DNA of 64,000 bases. It comes from Rhodocyclaceae bacterium (GTDB lineage Bacteria; Pseudomonadota; Gammaproteobacteria; Burkholderiales; Rhodocyclaceae). Location of the stretch: the NCBI GenBank assembly GCA_019455325.1, contig JACFMQ010000010.1:1-64000 (forward strand), given 5' to 3'. Of the stretch, positions 1 through 8,998 are shown in pieces (position 1 is the stretch's first letter; each line of letters opens with the position of its first letter). A model generated the notes under the pieces. That model saw nothing but the letters and a program-made list of their open reading frames with translations, had not been told where the DNA came from and ran no database searches. The translations under genes were made by a program, and so were the position numbers.

Positions 1-58
1 ATGATGAACTAGAAAACCGTCTTGGCGCTTGCGTTTTGGGGAAGCCCTTGTAGTGAAG

Positions 59-742
59 CTAAACAATGGTTTGCGTTGGACGGCGCATTGCCGGGAGCCG
101 GTACGCCAGGACCTCGTCCTGTTTGTCCGGAGAGGCGCCTAGGCCCTGAAGGATGATTCTGACGATCTGGTCGGAATAGTTCGTCTTGATCAGTTTGGGT
201 TCTTGCATGATGCGGATCATGGCTTGGCGAATGGTGCCCAGCGCCATGTCCCAGCCGCATTGCGCCGATGGGCACGAGAACTCCCCCGACTTCATCCCCT
301 GCCGTATGTCGCGAATCGGCGCGTCCAGGGCGTAGCCCCCCTGAAACCATACGGACGTCACGAACCCACACCAGGCCGGGTCGTTTTTCGCCTTTCGCAT
401 CCACAGGCGTATGCCAACTCCATGGCGAATGACCGGGTCTGCGATGTCCTTGACCTCTTCTTCGATTGATTCGATCAAGTCATCCGCAAGCCACGTCGAT
501 GCCGCGGTCAGCAGTTCGCTGGTGCTGTTGAAGTAGTTGTAGAACGTCCCCCTCGCGATGCCTGCTGCCTTCATGAAATCGTCGATGACCGGCGCCTCCG
601 GTCCCTTCTCGGCAAATACCTGAATTGCCGCCTCGATGATTCGGGACTCGGTTTTCTTTCGTCGATTCTGCCCGACGATGGTTCGGTGATTGACGGCCGG
701 AGATTCGACGTTGACGTTGGTTCCAGTGACCTTGGACGACAT
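59..742 (-). CDS. TetR-family regulator, copy 1
   Basis: A 227-residue TetR/AcrR-type repressor. The N-terminal helix-turn-helix spans roughly residues 25-75 and contains the family signature AGIARGTFYNYF; the remainder is a helical ligand-binding domain. I chose the ATG at 742 because it matches the length and N-terminus of its paralog at 15572-16252; further upstream methionines give an unconserved extension. The two proteins agree almost residue for residue over long stretches (VNHRT, FAEKGP, APVIDDF, STWLADDL, VWFQGG, SGEFSCPSA, RPTxTI). It is divergent from the dehydrogenase operon starting at 1202, so it probably regulates that operon and itself. A TAGAAT hexamer on the minus strand at 795-800 is a possible -10 box. 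The ligand is unknown; a pathway intermediate is plausible. Confidence 0.9.
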   Translation of the reverse strand: MSSKVTGTNVNVESPAVNHRTIVGQNRRKKTESRIIEAAIQVFAEKGPEAPVIDDFMKAAGIARGTFYNYFNSTSELLTAASTWLADDLIESIEEEVKDIADPVIRHGVGIRLWMRKAKNDPAWCGFVTSVWFQGGYALDAPIRDIRQGMKSGEFSCPSAQCGWDMALGTIRQAMIRIMQEPKLIKTNYSDQIVRIILQGLGASPDKQDEVLAYRLPAMRRPTQTIV

Positions 743-1103
743 GGATCGGTTACCTGATGAAGGAACGTTTTCAGGGAAGGAAGGGCAGCGGGACATTCTA
801 GTACAGGTTGAGCCCGGCCCATCAACCTGAACCGCATAACGGCGCTGTCGTCGTCGGCACGGCTGCGCCATGCGAAGCGGCGCCCCTGTTCCAGCCGCAG
901 ATCGTTGGTCACGCGCCGGGCATCATGAATCGGCGCCTCCAGACAGAGGCGTTCCCTCCCCATCTCGCCGAGGCTTGCTCCGCCAGGATGCGGTGTCTGT
1001 CCGGCCAGGGCGACGAGCGATAGGGCATGCCAGCCCGCGCCATGTCGCGTCGATCGAATCGTCAAGCTGCTCATCCAGATCCAGTGCTGGCGGGAATTTT
1101 AAT
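743..1103. other. intergenic region between TetR copy 1 and the catabolic operon
   Basis: This stretch carries no gene that I recognise. Short open frames exist on both strands but have no ribosome-binding site or family motif. It probably holds the regulator's promoter (candidate minus-strand -10 TAGAAT at 795-800) and the long leader of the divergent intergenic space. The operator and promoter of the operon to the right begin at 1104. Confidence 0.5.
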
Positions 1104-1122
1104 CATGGACTTAAAGTCCATG
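1104..1122. promoter_or_regulatory. TetR-type operator palindrome upstream of the E1 gene
   Basis: CATGGACTTAAAGTCCATG is a perfect inverted repeat with 9-bp arms around one base. Its core TGGAC-N5-GTCCA recurs at 16314-16328 and, with one mismatch, at 16622-16636, both next to the second TetR gene. It abuts a TTGACA -35 box. It is the best candidate site for one or both TetR proteins. Confidence 0.7.
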
Positions 1123-1151
1123 TTGACACATAAGTACAAATAAGACAGTAT
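1123..1151 (+). promoter_or_regulatory. candidate promoter of the catabolic operon
   Basis: A consensus -35 box TTGACA lies at 1123-1128, directly after the operator palindrome. At 17-bp spacing the -10 position reads CAGTAT (1146-1151), a weak match. The stretch is strikingly AT-rich compared with its surroundings. The first gene starts at 1202 behind a GGAGGAG ribosome-binding site. Confidence 0.5.
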
Positions 1152-1201
1152 GGCCAAAAACAACCGGTGCCCATGTGGCACCAGCAATGGAGGAGAGTCC
1201 G

Positions 1202-2188
1202 ATGTCTCTGACGAACGATCAAAAGATCGTGCTATTTCGCAACCTGGCTCGCGCCATGGCGCTGGACAGGATGATGATGCGCGTCATCCGCGCCGGGAAA
1301 ATGGTCGGCTTCTACCATGAAGGCGGCATCGCGCTCGCTCCCGGCATTGCCGCCGGTGCCTTCCTGCAGAAGGAAGATCCGATGTGGCCGCACTACCGGG
1401 CGCATGGGCTTGCCCACATGCTCAGCAAAGGCATCGACATCAAGTATTACGTTGCCGAGCACATGGGGCGTGAAGCCGGGTGTTGCAAAGGGCGATCCAG
1501 CTTTCACATGTCATTCCCCGAAGATCATGTGTTCGGGTTTTCCGGCAACATCGGCGCGAATTTTCCGCTCAGCGTCGGCTACGGGTTCGCGGCGAAGTAC
1601 AAGCAATCCGGCCAGGTCGTCATGAACTGCTCGGGGGACGGCTCTTATGGCGAGGGGCGTTGCCACGAGGCACTGCTGATGTCGGCCAACTGGAAGCTGC
1701 CGGCGGTCTTCTGGTGCGAGGCCAATGGCATGGCGCAGCACAGCAACGTCAAGGACCTGTTCCCCGGTCCGAATGTCTCGAGCCTGGCCGCCGGTTTCGG
1801 AATCCCATCGATGGTCGTCGACGGGCAGGACCTCTTCGCCTGTGCCGAAGCTGCGCTGCAGGCGCTGGCGCATGTGCGGCAAGGCAACGGTCCGATTTTT
1901 GTCGAGTGCAAGACGTACCGCGTGCAGGAGCACAGCGTCGGCGGGGTGAACTACGAAGGCCCCAATCAGCGTGATCCCGAACTGATGGCGAAGTGGAAGG
2001 AAACGCTGAATCCGCTGGCGCTGGCGGCCGCCAGGCTGCTGGCGGAGAAAGTGCTGACGCAGGAAGACATCGACCAGATCAAGGCGGATGCCGAGCGGGA
2101 GGCCGATGAGGTGGAAGCCTTCTGTGAAGCGAGCCCGAAGGCGCTGCCGTCGGTCGCCGAGATGCAGGCCGCCGTCTATACGGCCTAG
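1202..2188 (+). CDS. thiamine-diphosphate dehydrogenase E1 alpha subunit (acetoin/2-oxoacid type)
   Basis: A 328-residue E1 alpha subunit of the pyruvate/acetoin dehydrogenase family. The thiamine-diphosphate motif begins with GDG at residues 145-147 and ends with Asn175. The start at 1202 has the ribosome-binding site GGAGGAG six bases upstream; a possible in-frame start at 1175 does not. It is the first gene of a tight operon encoding E1 alpha, E1 beta, E2 and E3. In such complexes E1 decarboxylates a 2-oxo acid or cleaves an acyloin-type bond and passes the acyl group to lipoyl-E2. In anaerobic resorcinol degraders a related complex acts on hydroxybenzoquinone. Placement next to a transhydroxylase-family enzyme suggests a similar role here; the actual substrate cannot be read from the sequence. 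Confidence 0.9.
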   Translation: MSLTNDQKIVLFRNLARAMALDRMMMRVIRAGKMVGFYHEGGIALAPGIAAGAFLQKEDPMWPHYRAHGLAHMLSKGIDIKYYVAEHMGREAGCCKGRSSFHMSFPEDHVFGFSGNIGANFPLSVGYGFAAKYKQSGQVVMNCSGDGSYGEGRCHEALLMSANWKLPAVFWCEANGMAQHSNVKDLFPGPNVSSLAAGFGIPSMVVDGQDLFACAEAALQALAHVRQGNGPIFVECKTYRVQEHSVGGVNYEGPNQRDPELMAKWKETLNPLALAAARLLAEKVLTQEDIDQIKADAEREADEVEAFCEASPKALPSVAEMQAAVYTA

Positions 2189-2205
2189 GAACCAAGGGGA
2201 AAAAC

Positions 2206-3177
2206 ATGAGCAGTCAGCGCGAACTGACCCTGTGCGAGGCAATACGCGAGGCCTACGTGGAGGAAATGCGCCGGGACGAGCGCGTCTTCATGCTGGGCAT
2301 CAGCATCCAGGCGGGGACCTTCCCGCATACCAAGAATCTGTGCGAGGAGTTCGGCACCCACCGGGTCGTGGATACCCCGCTGGCGGAAACCGGGATGGCG
2401 GGTTGCGCCATGGGGGCGGCTCAGGAAGGGCTGCGCCCGATCCTGGATTTCATGTATGCGGGCTTCTCGTACTTCGCAGGATCGGAAGTGTTTCTGCAGA
2501 TGGGGCAATACCATTTCCTGCACGGCAGCCAGCATCCCCTGCCGATCGTCATGGTCGGGACGTGCGGCGTAGGGCGCCGCGTCGGCAACGAGCACGCAAC
2601 GCTGCCCTACGGGATGGCGATCCATCATCCGGGGATCAAGACCTGCATGCCGGCCACGCCGTACGACGCGAAGGGCCTGATGAAGGCGGCGATTCGCGAC
2701 GACAACCCCGTCCTCTTCCTGTGGCACACGAATCTGATGATGCACAAGGGCTACGTTCCCGAGGAGGACTACGTCGTCCCCCTGGGGGTGGCGGACATCA
2801 AGCGCGAGGGGAGCGACGTCACGATCCTGGCCAGCGGGCTGCAGGTGCACAGCGCGCTCAAGGTGGCGGAGAAGCTGAAGGACGAAATCAGCGTCGAGGT
2901 CGTCGATGCCAGAAGCTTCGAGCCGTTCGATCGTGAGTCCCTGCTGCGATCGATCGAAAAGACCACCCGCCTGGTCATCGTCGACGAAGACTTCGAGCGC
3001 GGCGGCTTCGCCGCCGAGGTCTCGGCCCAGGTCATGGAGCACGGCTACGACCTGCTCGATGCGCCGGTCCGGCGCGTATGCCATCCGAACATTCCCGTTC
3101 CCGGCGGTTACATCGACGTCTACACCATGCCAACTTCCGAGCGGATCGAGGAAGCGGTTCGCGAAGTCTGTCGATAG
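2206..3177 (+). CDS. thiamine-diphosphate dehydrogenase E1 beta subunit
   Basis: A 323-residue E1 beta subunit, the usual length for the family, with the transketolase-like pyrimidine domain first (about residues 1-180) and the C-terminal transketolase domain after it. Recognisable blocks include DTPLAETGMAGCAMGAAQ near residue 60 and GFAAEVSAQVMEHGYD in the C-terminal half. It starts 18 bp after the E1 alpha stop behind AAGGGGAAAAAC. Together the two subunits form the alpha2beta2 heterotetramer that binds thiamine diphosphate at the subunit interface. It is cotranscribed with the E2 gene ten bases downstream. Confidence 0.9.
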   Translation: MSSQRELTLCEAIREAYVEEMRRDERVFMLGISIQAGTFPHTKNLCEEFGTHRVVDTPLAETGMAGCAMGAAQEGLRPILDFMYAGFSYFAGSEVFLQMGQYHFLHGSQHPLPIVMVGTCGVGRRVGNEHATLPYGMAIHHPGIKTCMPATPYDAKGLMKAAIRDDNPVLFLWHTNLMMHKGYVPEEDYVVPLGVADIKREGSDVTILASGLQVHSALKVAEKLKDEISVEVVDARSFEPFDRESLLRSIEKTTRLVIVDEDFERGGFAAEVSAQVMEHGYDLLDAPVRRVCHPNIPVPGGYIDVYTMPTSERIEEAVREVCR

Positions 3178-3187
3178 GGAGAGGGTG

Positions 3188-4492
3188 ATGATTCGCGACG
3201 TGATTCTGCCCCAGCTCGCCATGGGGATGTCCGAAGGCAGCATTGTCGATTGGCTGGTGGCCGAAGGTGCGCGCGTCGAGCGCGACCAGACCATCGTCTC
3301 GATCGAGACCGAGAAGGTGATTACCGATCTGCCGTCGCCTTATGCGGGGTATCTGCATCTGCTGGCAAAAAAGGGCGATACGCATCCGACCGAGACGGTG
3401 ATCGCCAGGATCGCCGATTCGGAGGATGAGTACCGTTCCCTGGTAAGCGGGGCCGCAGTCAATGAACGAAGCGCCCGGCCGACCGCTGGCGACAGCGGGG
3501 ATGGCCTCGCCGGCTCAACTCCCGGCGCGAGCGCGCAAGAGGACGCGAGCCGAGAGCTGAATGCGCCGGCCGCGTCGGTCGGCGACGCGCGGAAGCTTCG
3601 GGCCTCCGGCCTCGCCAGGGCCATTGCGAAAAAGAACGGCGTCGATCTTTCCCGGGTGTCCGGCACCGGGCCCGGCGGACGTATCGTCCGGCGCGATGTC
3701 GTCGCCGCCATCGAACGTGCGAAGTCGACGGCTCAGGCGCCCCAACTCCGGGCGGCGCCTTCTGCGCAGGGCATGCGGGAAAGGATGCGCATCCCGGTCG
3801 CCGGCATGCGTGCGGCCATCGCCCAGAAGATGCTCGCCGCGACGACGACGGCCGCGCAGACGTACGGGTTTTTCGAAATCGACATCACGAAACTGCTTGC
3901 CGCCAGAAACACCATTCTCGGATACGAGGACGAACTGGCAACCCGGGTTTCGCTGATCTCGTTCTACGTGCGTGCGGTTGCGCTGGCCTGCCAGCATGTC
4001 CCCATCTGCAATTCGACGCTCGCCAACGGTGAGATCACCGCCTGGGAGAACGTCAATGTCGGCGTCGCCGTGGCCCTTCCCGGCGGCAGCGAGCATGAGT
4101 CCGGGCTGATCGTGCCGGTCGTTCGCGACGTTCAGGACAAGGGGCTGCTGCAACTCGACAGGGAAATCAAGGATCTCGTCCGGCGGGCGCGTGCGTCCAG
4201 GCTCTCGCCTGCGGAAACCGCCAACGGGACGATCACGGTTTCCAGCACCGACGGCTTCCTGCCCGGCGGCTGGATGGTATCGACCCCGCTCCTCAATTTG
4301 CCGCAGGTGATGAACTTTCAGCCGGGCACGCCCGTGGAGAAGCCGGTCGTCGTCGATGGAAAGATCGAAATCCGCACGCTTCTGCCGTGCGGCGTGACGT
4401 TCGACCATCGCGCGATGGATGGCGAGCCGCTCGGTCGCTTCGTCAGAAAAATCCGCGACCTGCTCGCCAATCCCGAACTGATGCTCCTGTGA
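3188..4492 (+). CDS. dihydrolipoamide acyltransferase E2 subunit
   Basis: A 434-residue E2 core protein. The N-terminal lipoyl domain carries the lipoylated lysine at residue 43 (ETEKV). A linker rich in Ala, Gly and Ser follows, then a peripheral-subunit-binding domain at about 138-175 (LARAIAKKNGVDLSRVSGTG), then the catalytic acyltransferase domain, which ends with the active-site motif DHRAMDG (His407, Asp411). There is a single lipoyl domain. The start at 3188 follows GGGAGAGGGTG. It transfers the acyl group made by E1 to coenzyme A and docks E3. The acyl group could be acetyl if the complex acts like acetoin or hydroxybenzoquinone dehydrogenase. Confidence 0.92.
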   Translation: MIRDVILPQLAMGMSEGSIVDWLVAEGARVERDQTIVSIETEKVITDLPSPYAGYLHLLAKKGDTHPTETVIARIADSEDEYRSLVSGAAVNERSARPTAGDSGDGLAGSTPGASAQEDASRELNAPAASVGDARKLRASGLARAIAKKNGVDLSRVSGTGPGGRIVRRDVVAAIERAKSTAQAPQLRAAPSAQGMRERMRIPVAGMRAAIAQKMLAATTTAAQTYGFFEIDITKLLAARNTILGYEDELATRVSLISFYVRAVALACQHVPICNSTLANGEITAWENVNVGVAVALPGGSEHESGLIVPVVRDVQDKGLLQLDREIKDLVRRARASRLSPAETANGTITVSSTDGFLPGGWMVSTPLLNLPQVMNFQPGTPVEKPVVVDGKIEIRTLLPCGVTFDHRAMDGEPLGRFVRKIRDLLANPELMLL

Positions 4493-4500
4493 GGCCGACG

Positions 4501-5904
4501 ATGAGCAAGATTTACGACGTGGCGGTGATCGGCGCCGGTCCGGGCGGTTACGTGGCGGGGATTCGCGCGGCCCAGCTCGGGCTTTCGGCCTGCGTCATCG
4601 AAAAGGACACGCCGGGCGGCGTCTGTCTGAACTGGGGATGCATTCCGTCGAAAAGCCTGATCCACCACGCGGCCGAATTCGGCGCGCTGCGGGAGATGGA
4701 AGCGTTCGGCATCGGCGTCGATCGAAGCGGGTTTCGCTACGGCGAGGTGCACGCCCGCTCGCGGAGCGCGGCGCGGACGCTGGCCGGCGGTGTGGCGGCG
4801 CTGCTGCGCAAGAACGAAGTCGAGGTGATCAAGGGAACGGGGTCGATCGCCGGCATCGGCAAGGTTTCCCTGGCCGGGGCGGAAGGCGGCAGGGATTGCG
4901 TCTCGGCCAGGAACATCATCGTCGCCACCGGATCGCGGCCGCTGTCGCTGCCGGGCTTCGCGTTCGACGAGAAGTTCATCCTGTCGTCGTCGGGCATTCT
5001 GTCCCTGGATCGCCTGCCGGAAAGGCTGATCGTGCTGGGGGCCGGCGCCATCGGCTGCGAGTTCGCCTACGTGATGAACTCGTTCGGCGTCAGCGTCACG
5101 CTCGTGGAGCTTGGCGAGCACATTCTGCCGGCCGAGGATTTCGAGGCGGCGCAGGTGCTCGATGCCTCCTTCCGCAAATCGGGAATCAACGTGCATACCA
5201 AGGCCCGGGCCATGTCCTGGGAACGGGCGGACGGCGGTGTCGTCGTCGATGTCGAAGTCGCCGGAAAAGTGGAACGCCTGAAGGCCGACAAGGTGCTGGC
5301 GGCATTCGGTCGCACGCCGAACACGGACGGCATCGGCCTGGAGTCCGTCGGCGTGGACAGGACTGTTTCCGGCCACATCGTGACCGGCGAGCACGGCCGG
5401 ACGTCCGTGCCGGGAATCTTTGCCATCGGCGACGTCACGACGACGCCGGCGCTGGCCCACGTCGCCTCCCGCGAAGCCGAGATAGCCGTCGAGCATATTG
5501 CGGGCCGGAGCCCGCACGGTGCGGCGATCGATCCGGACCTGGTGCCGTCGGCGGTCTATTGCGAACCCCAGGTCGCCGGTTTCGGTCTGCGCGAGGACCG
5601 CGCGGCCAAGGACGGCATTGCCTTCAAGAAATCGGTCTTTCCATACCGGGGCGCCGGCAAGAGTGTGGCCATCGGCAGAACGGAGGGCCTGGTGAAGCTG
5701 CTGGCCGACCCCGCCACGGGCGAGCTGCTCGGCGGCCACATCGTCGGCCACGGCGCCACCGAGCTGATCCACGAGCTGTTGCTGGCAAAAAGCAGCGAGC
5801 TGCTGCCGGACGACGTGGTCGACATGATCCATGCCCACCCCACGCTGTCGGAGGCCATCGCCGAAGCGGCCCGCGGCATTCACGGCAAGCCGATCCACAT
5901 CTAG
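4501..5904 (+). CDS. lpdA: dihydrolipoyl dehydrogenase E3
   Basis: A 467-residue FAD-dependent pyridine nucleotide-disulfide oxidoreductase. The FAD-binding Rossmann motif is GAGPGGYVAG near residue 11. The redox-active disulfide is in GGVCLNWGCIPSK, the NAD motif is GAGAIGCEFA, and the C-terminal dimerisation domain contains the catalytic His-Pro pair in IHAHPTLSEA. It starts eight bases after the E2 stop. It reoxidises the lipoyl group of the neighbouring E2 and makes NADH. A dedicated E3 in the operon is typical of inducible acetoin-type complexes. Confidence 0.95.
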   Translation: MSKIYDVAVIGAGPGGYVAGIRAAQLGLSACVIEKDTPGGVCLNWGCIPSKSLIHHAAEFGALREMEAFGIGVDRSGFRYGEVHARSRSAARTLAGGVAALLRKNEVEVIKGTGSIAGIGKVSLAGAEGGRDCVSARNIIVATGSRPLSLPGFAFDEKFILSSSGILSLDRLPERLIVLGAGAIGCEFAYVMNSFGVSVTLVELGEHILPAEDFEAAQVLDASFRKSGINVHTKARAMSWERADGGVVVDVEVAGKVERLKADKVLAAFGRTPNTDGIGLESVGVDRTVSGHIVTGEHGRTSVPGIFAIGDVTTTPALAHVASREAEIAVEHIAGRSPHGAAIDPDLVPSAVYCEPQVAGFGLREDRAAKDGIAFKKSVFPYRGAGKSVAIGRTEGLVKLLADPATGELLGGHIVGHGATELIHELLLAKSSELLPDDVVDMIHAHPTLSEAIAEAARGIHGKPIHI

Positions 5905-5980
5905 GCCGCCGCCAGGTCGACTTCATTCAACGCGCCCTTGTTACGGACGAGAAGCTGCACGCATGGGTCAGGAGGAATAA

Positions 5981-8956
5981 ATGAAGAAAGCTCTATTGAA
6001 GGCCATTCTTTTCTCCGTGCCGCTGGTTCTGCGGCGTACCGCCAGGAAATATCCGGCGTTCCGGGAGGAGATGCGCCGCCACAGTTGCACCGTCCAGATC
6101 AAGCTCAAGGACGAAAGCATCGGCCGCTTCTACGTCTTCAACGGCGGCCGGGTGACGTCCGAATCCGGGATTCATCCCCGGCCGGATGTCACGCTGTCGT
6201 TCCGCGATCTGCCGACGGCGCTGCTGTTCCTGAAGCCGCCGATGGATCGGGCGGAAATCGTCCATGCCGCGAAGCAGTTCCGCGTCGTCGTCACGGGGCG
6301 GGACGAACTGGTCGTCTGGTTCATGCAGTTGATGAGCCGCATCGAAACGTCCGGCCTGAAGGCCGGCACGCCGATGCCGGACGGTTCGATCCGCTACACC
6401 ACCAACACGAACGGCGGGCCGCTGTTCGTCTACGTCAAGGACGGCCGCATCCTGCGGGTCGCGCCGATCGATTTCACCGATGCCGATGCGCCGAGCTACT
6501 CGCTTAGCGCCCGAGGCAAGCGCTTCAGGCCATGGCGGCGCGCAACGGTCAATCCGCACGCGTTGGCGCTGAAGTCCATGGTCTATTCCGAGAAGCGGAT
6601 CCTTTATCCGATGAAGCGGGTGGACTTCGACCCGAACGGCGAGCGGAATCCGCAGAACCGCGGGATTTCCGGCTACGTCCGGATCAGTTGGGACGAGGCG
6701 CTCGACCTCGTCGCCAGCGAGATCAGGCGGCAGAAGAAAGTCCACGGCCCCGGCTCGATCGCGATCCCTCACTCATCCCATCACCAGTGGGGAAACGTCG
6801 GTTACTACCTCAGCGCCCTGTTTCGCTTCGGCAATCTGATCGGCTTCACCCGGGTTCATCACAACCCCGACAGTTGGGAGGGGTGGTATTGGGGCGCCGC
6901 GCATCATTTCGGAAACACGATGCGCGTGGGCCTGCCGTCCCCCTACGGCACGGTGGAGGATTGCCTGAAGGAAGCCGAGATGATCGTTTTCTGGTCGAGC
7001 GATCCCGAGTCGACCAACGGCGCCTATGGCGGATTCGAAGCCACGCAGCGGCGCTTCTGGGCGCAGGAGCTGGGGATCGAGTTCGTTCATATCGACCCGC
7101 ATTGCAATTCGACCGCCCAACTGTACGGCGGCCGCTGGATTCCCGTGCGGCCGGGGACGGATTCCGCCCTGGCCATTTCGATCATGTACGTATGGGCGAC
7201 GGAGGGCCTGTACGACAAGGAGTACGTTGAAACGCGAACCACCGGTTTCGCCGAGTGGGACGCCTATCTGCGAGGCGTTTCGGACGGCGTCCCGAAGACG
7301 CCCGAATGGCAGGAGCCGGAAACCGGCGTGCCCGCTCACGTCGTCCGCGCGCTCGCCCGGAAATGGGCGGCGAAAAAGACCTACCTGGCGCCGGGCGGCG
7401 TCGGGACCGGTCTCGGCGGTGCCTGTCGCACCGCGACCGGTTCGCAGTGGGCGCGAAACATGATCCTGATGATGGCGATGCAGGGCTGGGGAAAACCCGG
7501 CATCAACTTCGGCAACCTGCAGATGGGGGCGCCCATCGACCACTTCTTCTATTTTCCCGGGTATGCGGAAGGGGGGATCTCCGGCGAACTGGCCTTCACC
7601 GCCGCCGCCGTCAACAACTACACGCGCATGCCGCATCTGCTGACCATGAATCCGGTCAAGCAGATGGTTCCGCGCCAGCGGCTGCCCGACGCCATCGTCA
7701 ATGGGTACGCGAAGGGATATACCTGGGACGGGTCGTCCATCGAGGCCCAGATCGCGCCCTACGAATATCCCATGCCCGGGTACTCGAAAATACACATGCT
7801 TTACCGCTATGGCGGCGCGCTCTTCGGGACCGTGGCGAACTCGTCGCGCTACATCGAGGCGTATCGCCATCCGTCCGTGGAGTGCATCGTCAGCCAGGCG
7901 ATCTACATGGAAGGCGACGTGCCCTTCGCGGACGTCATCCTGCCGGCGTGCACCGCGGTGGAACGATGGGACATCGGCGAGACGGCCGGGTGCCAGGGCT
8001 ACGTCCATCATGGCGCCACGCAACTGAATCACCGGACGGTGGTGATGCAGCACAAGTGCATCGAACCGCTCGGGGAGTCGAAGTCGGACTACCAGATTTT
8101 CCTCGATATCTGCTGTCGCCTGGGCCTGGGGGCGGTTTTCTCCGAAGGATGCAGCGAACTCGACTGGTGCAAGCGGGTATTCGACTCGTCCGACCTCGCG
8201 CAGAAGGTCAAATGGTCCGATTTCATGAAGAAGGGCTATTACGTCGTCGACCCGGAATCCGAGAAGACTCCGGAACCGGTCAGCATGCGCTGGTATGTGG
8301 AGGACCGGGTCAAGGACGTTCCGGAGCCGCATCCGCTGCCGTCCCAATATCCGGAGCAGTTCGGCCAGGGATTGCCGACCCAGTCGGGCAAGATCGAATT
8401 CGTTCCGTCGTCCATTCTGAGAGGCGATCCGGACAATCCCGAGCGGCCCGCCCTCAACCGCTACGTGCCGTCCTGGGAGGGGCGGCAGACCGCCGACCTG
8501 ATCGGGAAATACCCTCTCCAGGTGATTTCGACCCATTCCCGATACAGCTTCCATACGTTCTCGGACGGCAAGGACAGCATCATCAACGACATCGAGGACC
8601 ATCGCGTTCTCATCGACGGCTATTACTACTGGGTGATGCGGGTGAATCCCGCGGATGCCCGGCAGCGGGGCATCCGGCATCACGACGTGATCCGGGTCTT
8701 CAACGACCGCGGCGCCGTGATCTGTGCCGCCGACGTGTCGGAGCTGGTGATGCCGGGCGTCGTCAAGACATTCGAATCGTCGGCGGTGTTCGATCCGGTG
8801 CCCGATCGCGGCGGCTTCGCCGACAGGGGCGGCTGCATCAACGTGCTGACGCCGCAGCGGCCGCAGGTCAAGGGAACCGACGGCATGGGGTCGAATTCCT
8901 GCCTGGTCGAGATCGAGCAATGGAATCCGGAGCACATCGAGCGCATGCGCGCATGA
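5981..8956 (+). CDS. molybdopterin hydroxylase/transhydroxylase large subunit with N-terminal SCP2-like domain
   Basis: A 991-residue member of the DMSO-reductase superfamily, in the branch of pyrogallol-phloroglucinol transhydroxylase (BthL/AthL) and resorcinol hydroxylase (RhL). There is no N-terminal Fe-S cysteine motif, as in that branch. Asp297-Ser298 (HHNPDSWEGW), His267 and Tyr527 fit Asp174, Ser175 (the Mo ligand), His144 and Tyr404 of the Pelobacter enzyme as I recall its numbering, all at one constant offset of 123. That offset is accounted for by an extra N-terminal domain of about 120 residues that resembles SCP2 sterol-carrier folds. It starts behind AGGAGGAATAA. The partner Fe-S subunit follows. 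It probably hydroxylates or transhydroxylates a phenolic or other ring compound, with Mo and two pyranopterin cofactors. Confidence 0.88.
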   Translation: MKKALLKAILFSVPLVLRRTARKYPAFREEMRRHSCTVQIKLKDESIGRFYVFNGGRVTSESGIHPRPDVTLSFRDLPTALLFLKPPMDRAEIVHAAKQFRVVVTGRDELVVWFMQLMSRIETSGLKAGTPMPDGSIRYTTNTNGGPLFVYVKDGRILRVAPIDFTDADAPSYSLSARGKRFRPWRRATVNPHALALKSMVYSEKRILYPMKRVDFDPNGERNPQNRGISGYVRISWDEALDLVASEIRRQKKVHGPGSIAIPHSSHHQWGNVGYYLSALFRFGNLIGFTRVHHNPDSWEGWYWGAAHHFGNTMRVGLPSPYGTVEDCLKEAEMIVFWSSDPESTNGAYGGFEATQRRFWAQELGIEFVHIDPHCNSTAQLYGGRWIPVRPGTDSALAISIMYVWATEGLYDKEYVETRTTGFAEWDAYLRGVSDGVPKTPEWQEPETGVPAHVVRALARKWAAKKTYLAPGGVGTGLGGACRTATGSQWARNMILMMAMQGWGKPGINFGNLQMGAPIDHFFYFPGYAEGGISGELAFTAAAVNNYTRMPHLLTMNPVKQMVPRQRLPDAIVNGYAKGYTWDGSSIEAQIAPYEYPMPGYSKIHMLYRYGGALFGTVANSSRYIEAYRHPSVECIVSQAIYMEGDVPFADVILPACTAVERWDIGETAGCQGYVHHGATQLNHRTVVMQHKCIEPLGESKSDYQIFLDICCRLGLGAVFSEGCSELDWCKRVFDSSDLAQKVKWSDFMKKGYYVVDPESEKTPEPVSMRWYVEDRVKDVPEPHPLPSQYPEQFGQGLPTQSGKIEFVPSSILRGDPDNPERPALNRYVPSWEGRQTADLIGKYPLQVISTHSRYSFHTFSDGKDSIINDIEDHRVLIDGYYYWVMRVNPADARQRGIRHHDVIRVFNDRGAVICAADVSELVMPGVVKTFESSAVFDPVPDRGGFADRGGCINVLTPQRPQVKGTDGMGSNSCLVEIEQWNPEHIERMRA

Positions 8957-8998
8957 GGCCGAGGCAGCCATAACGGCCGGGAAAACAGGAGGAGCGTG

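Noticed and set aside
571-1074. Minus-strand frame overlapping the TetR copy 1 start and the upstream gap
   Set aside because: It has no recognisable domain or ribosome-binding site and runs into the regulator in another frame. A decayed gene fragment cannot be excluded but is not supported.
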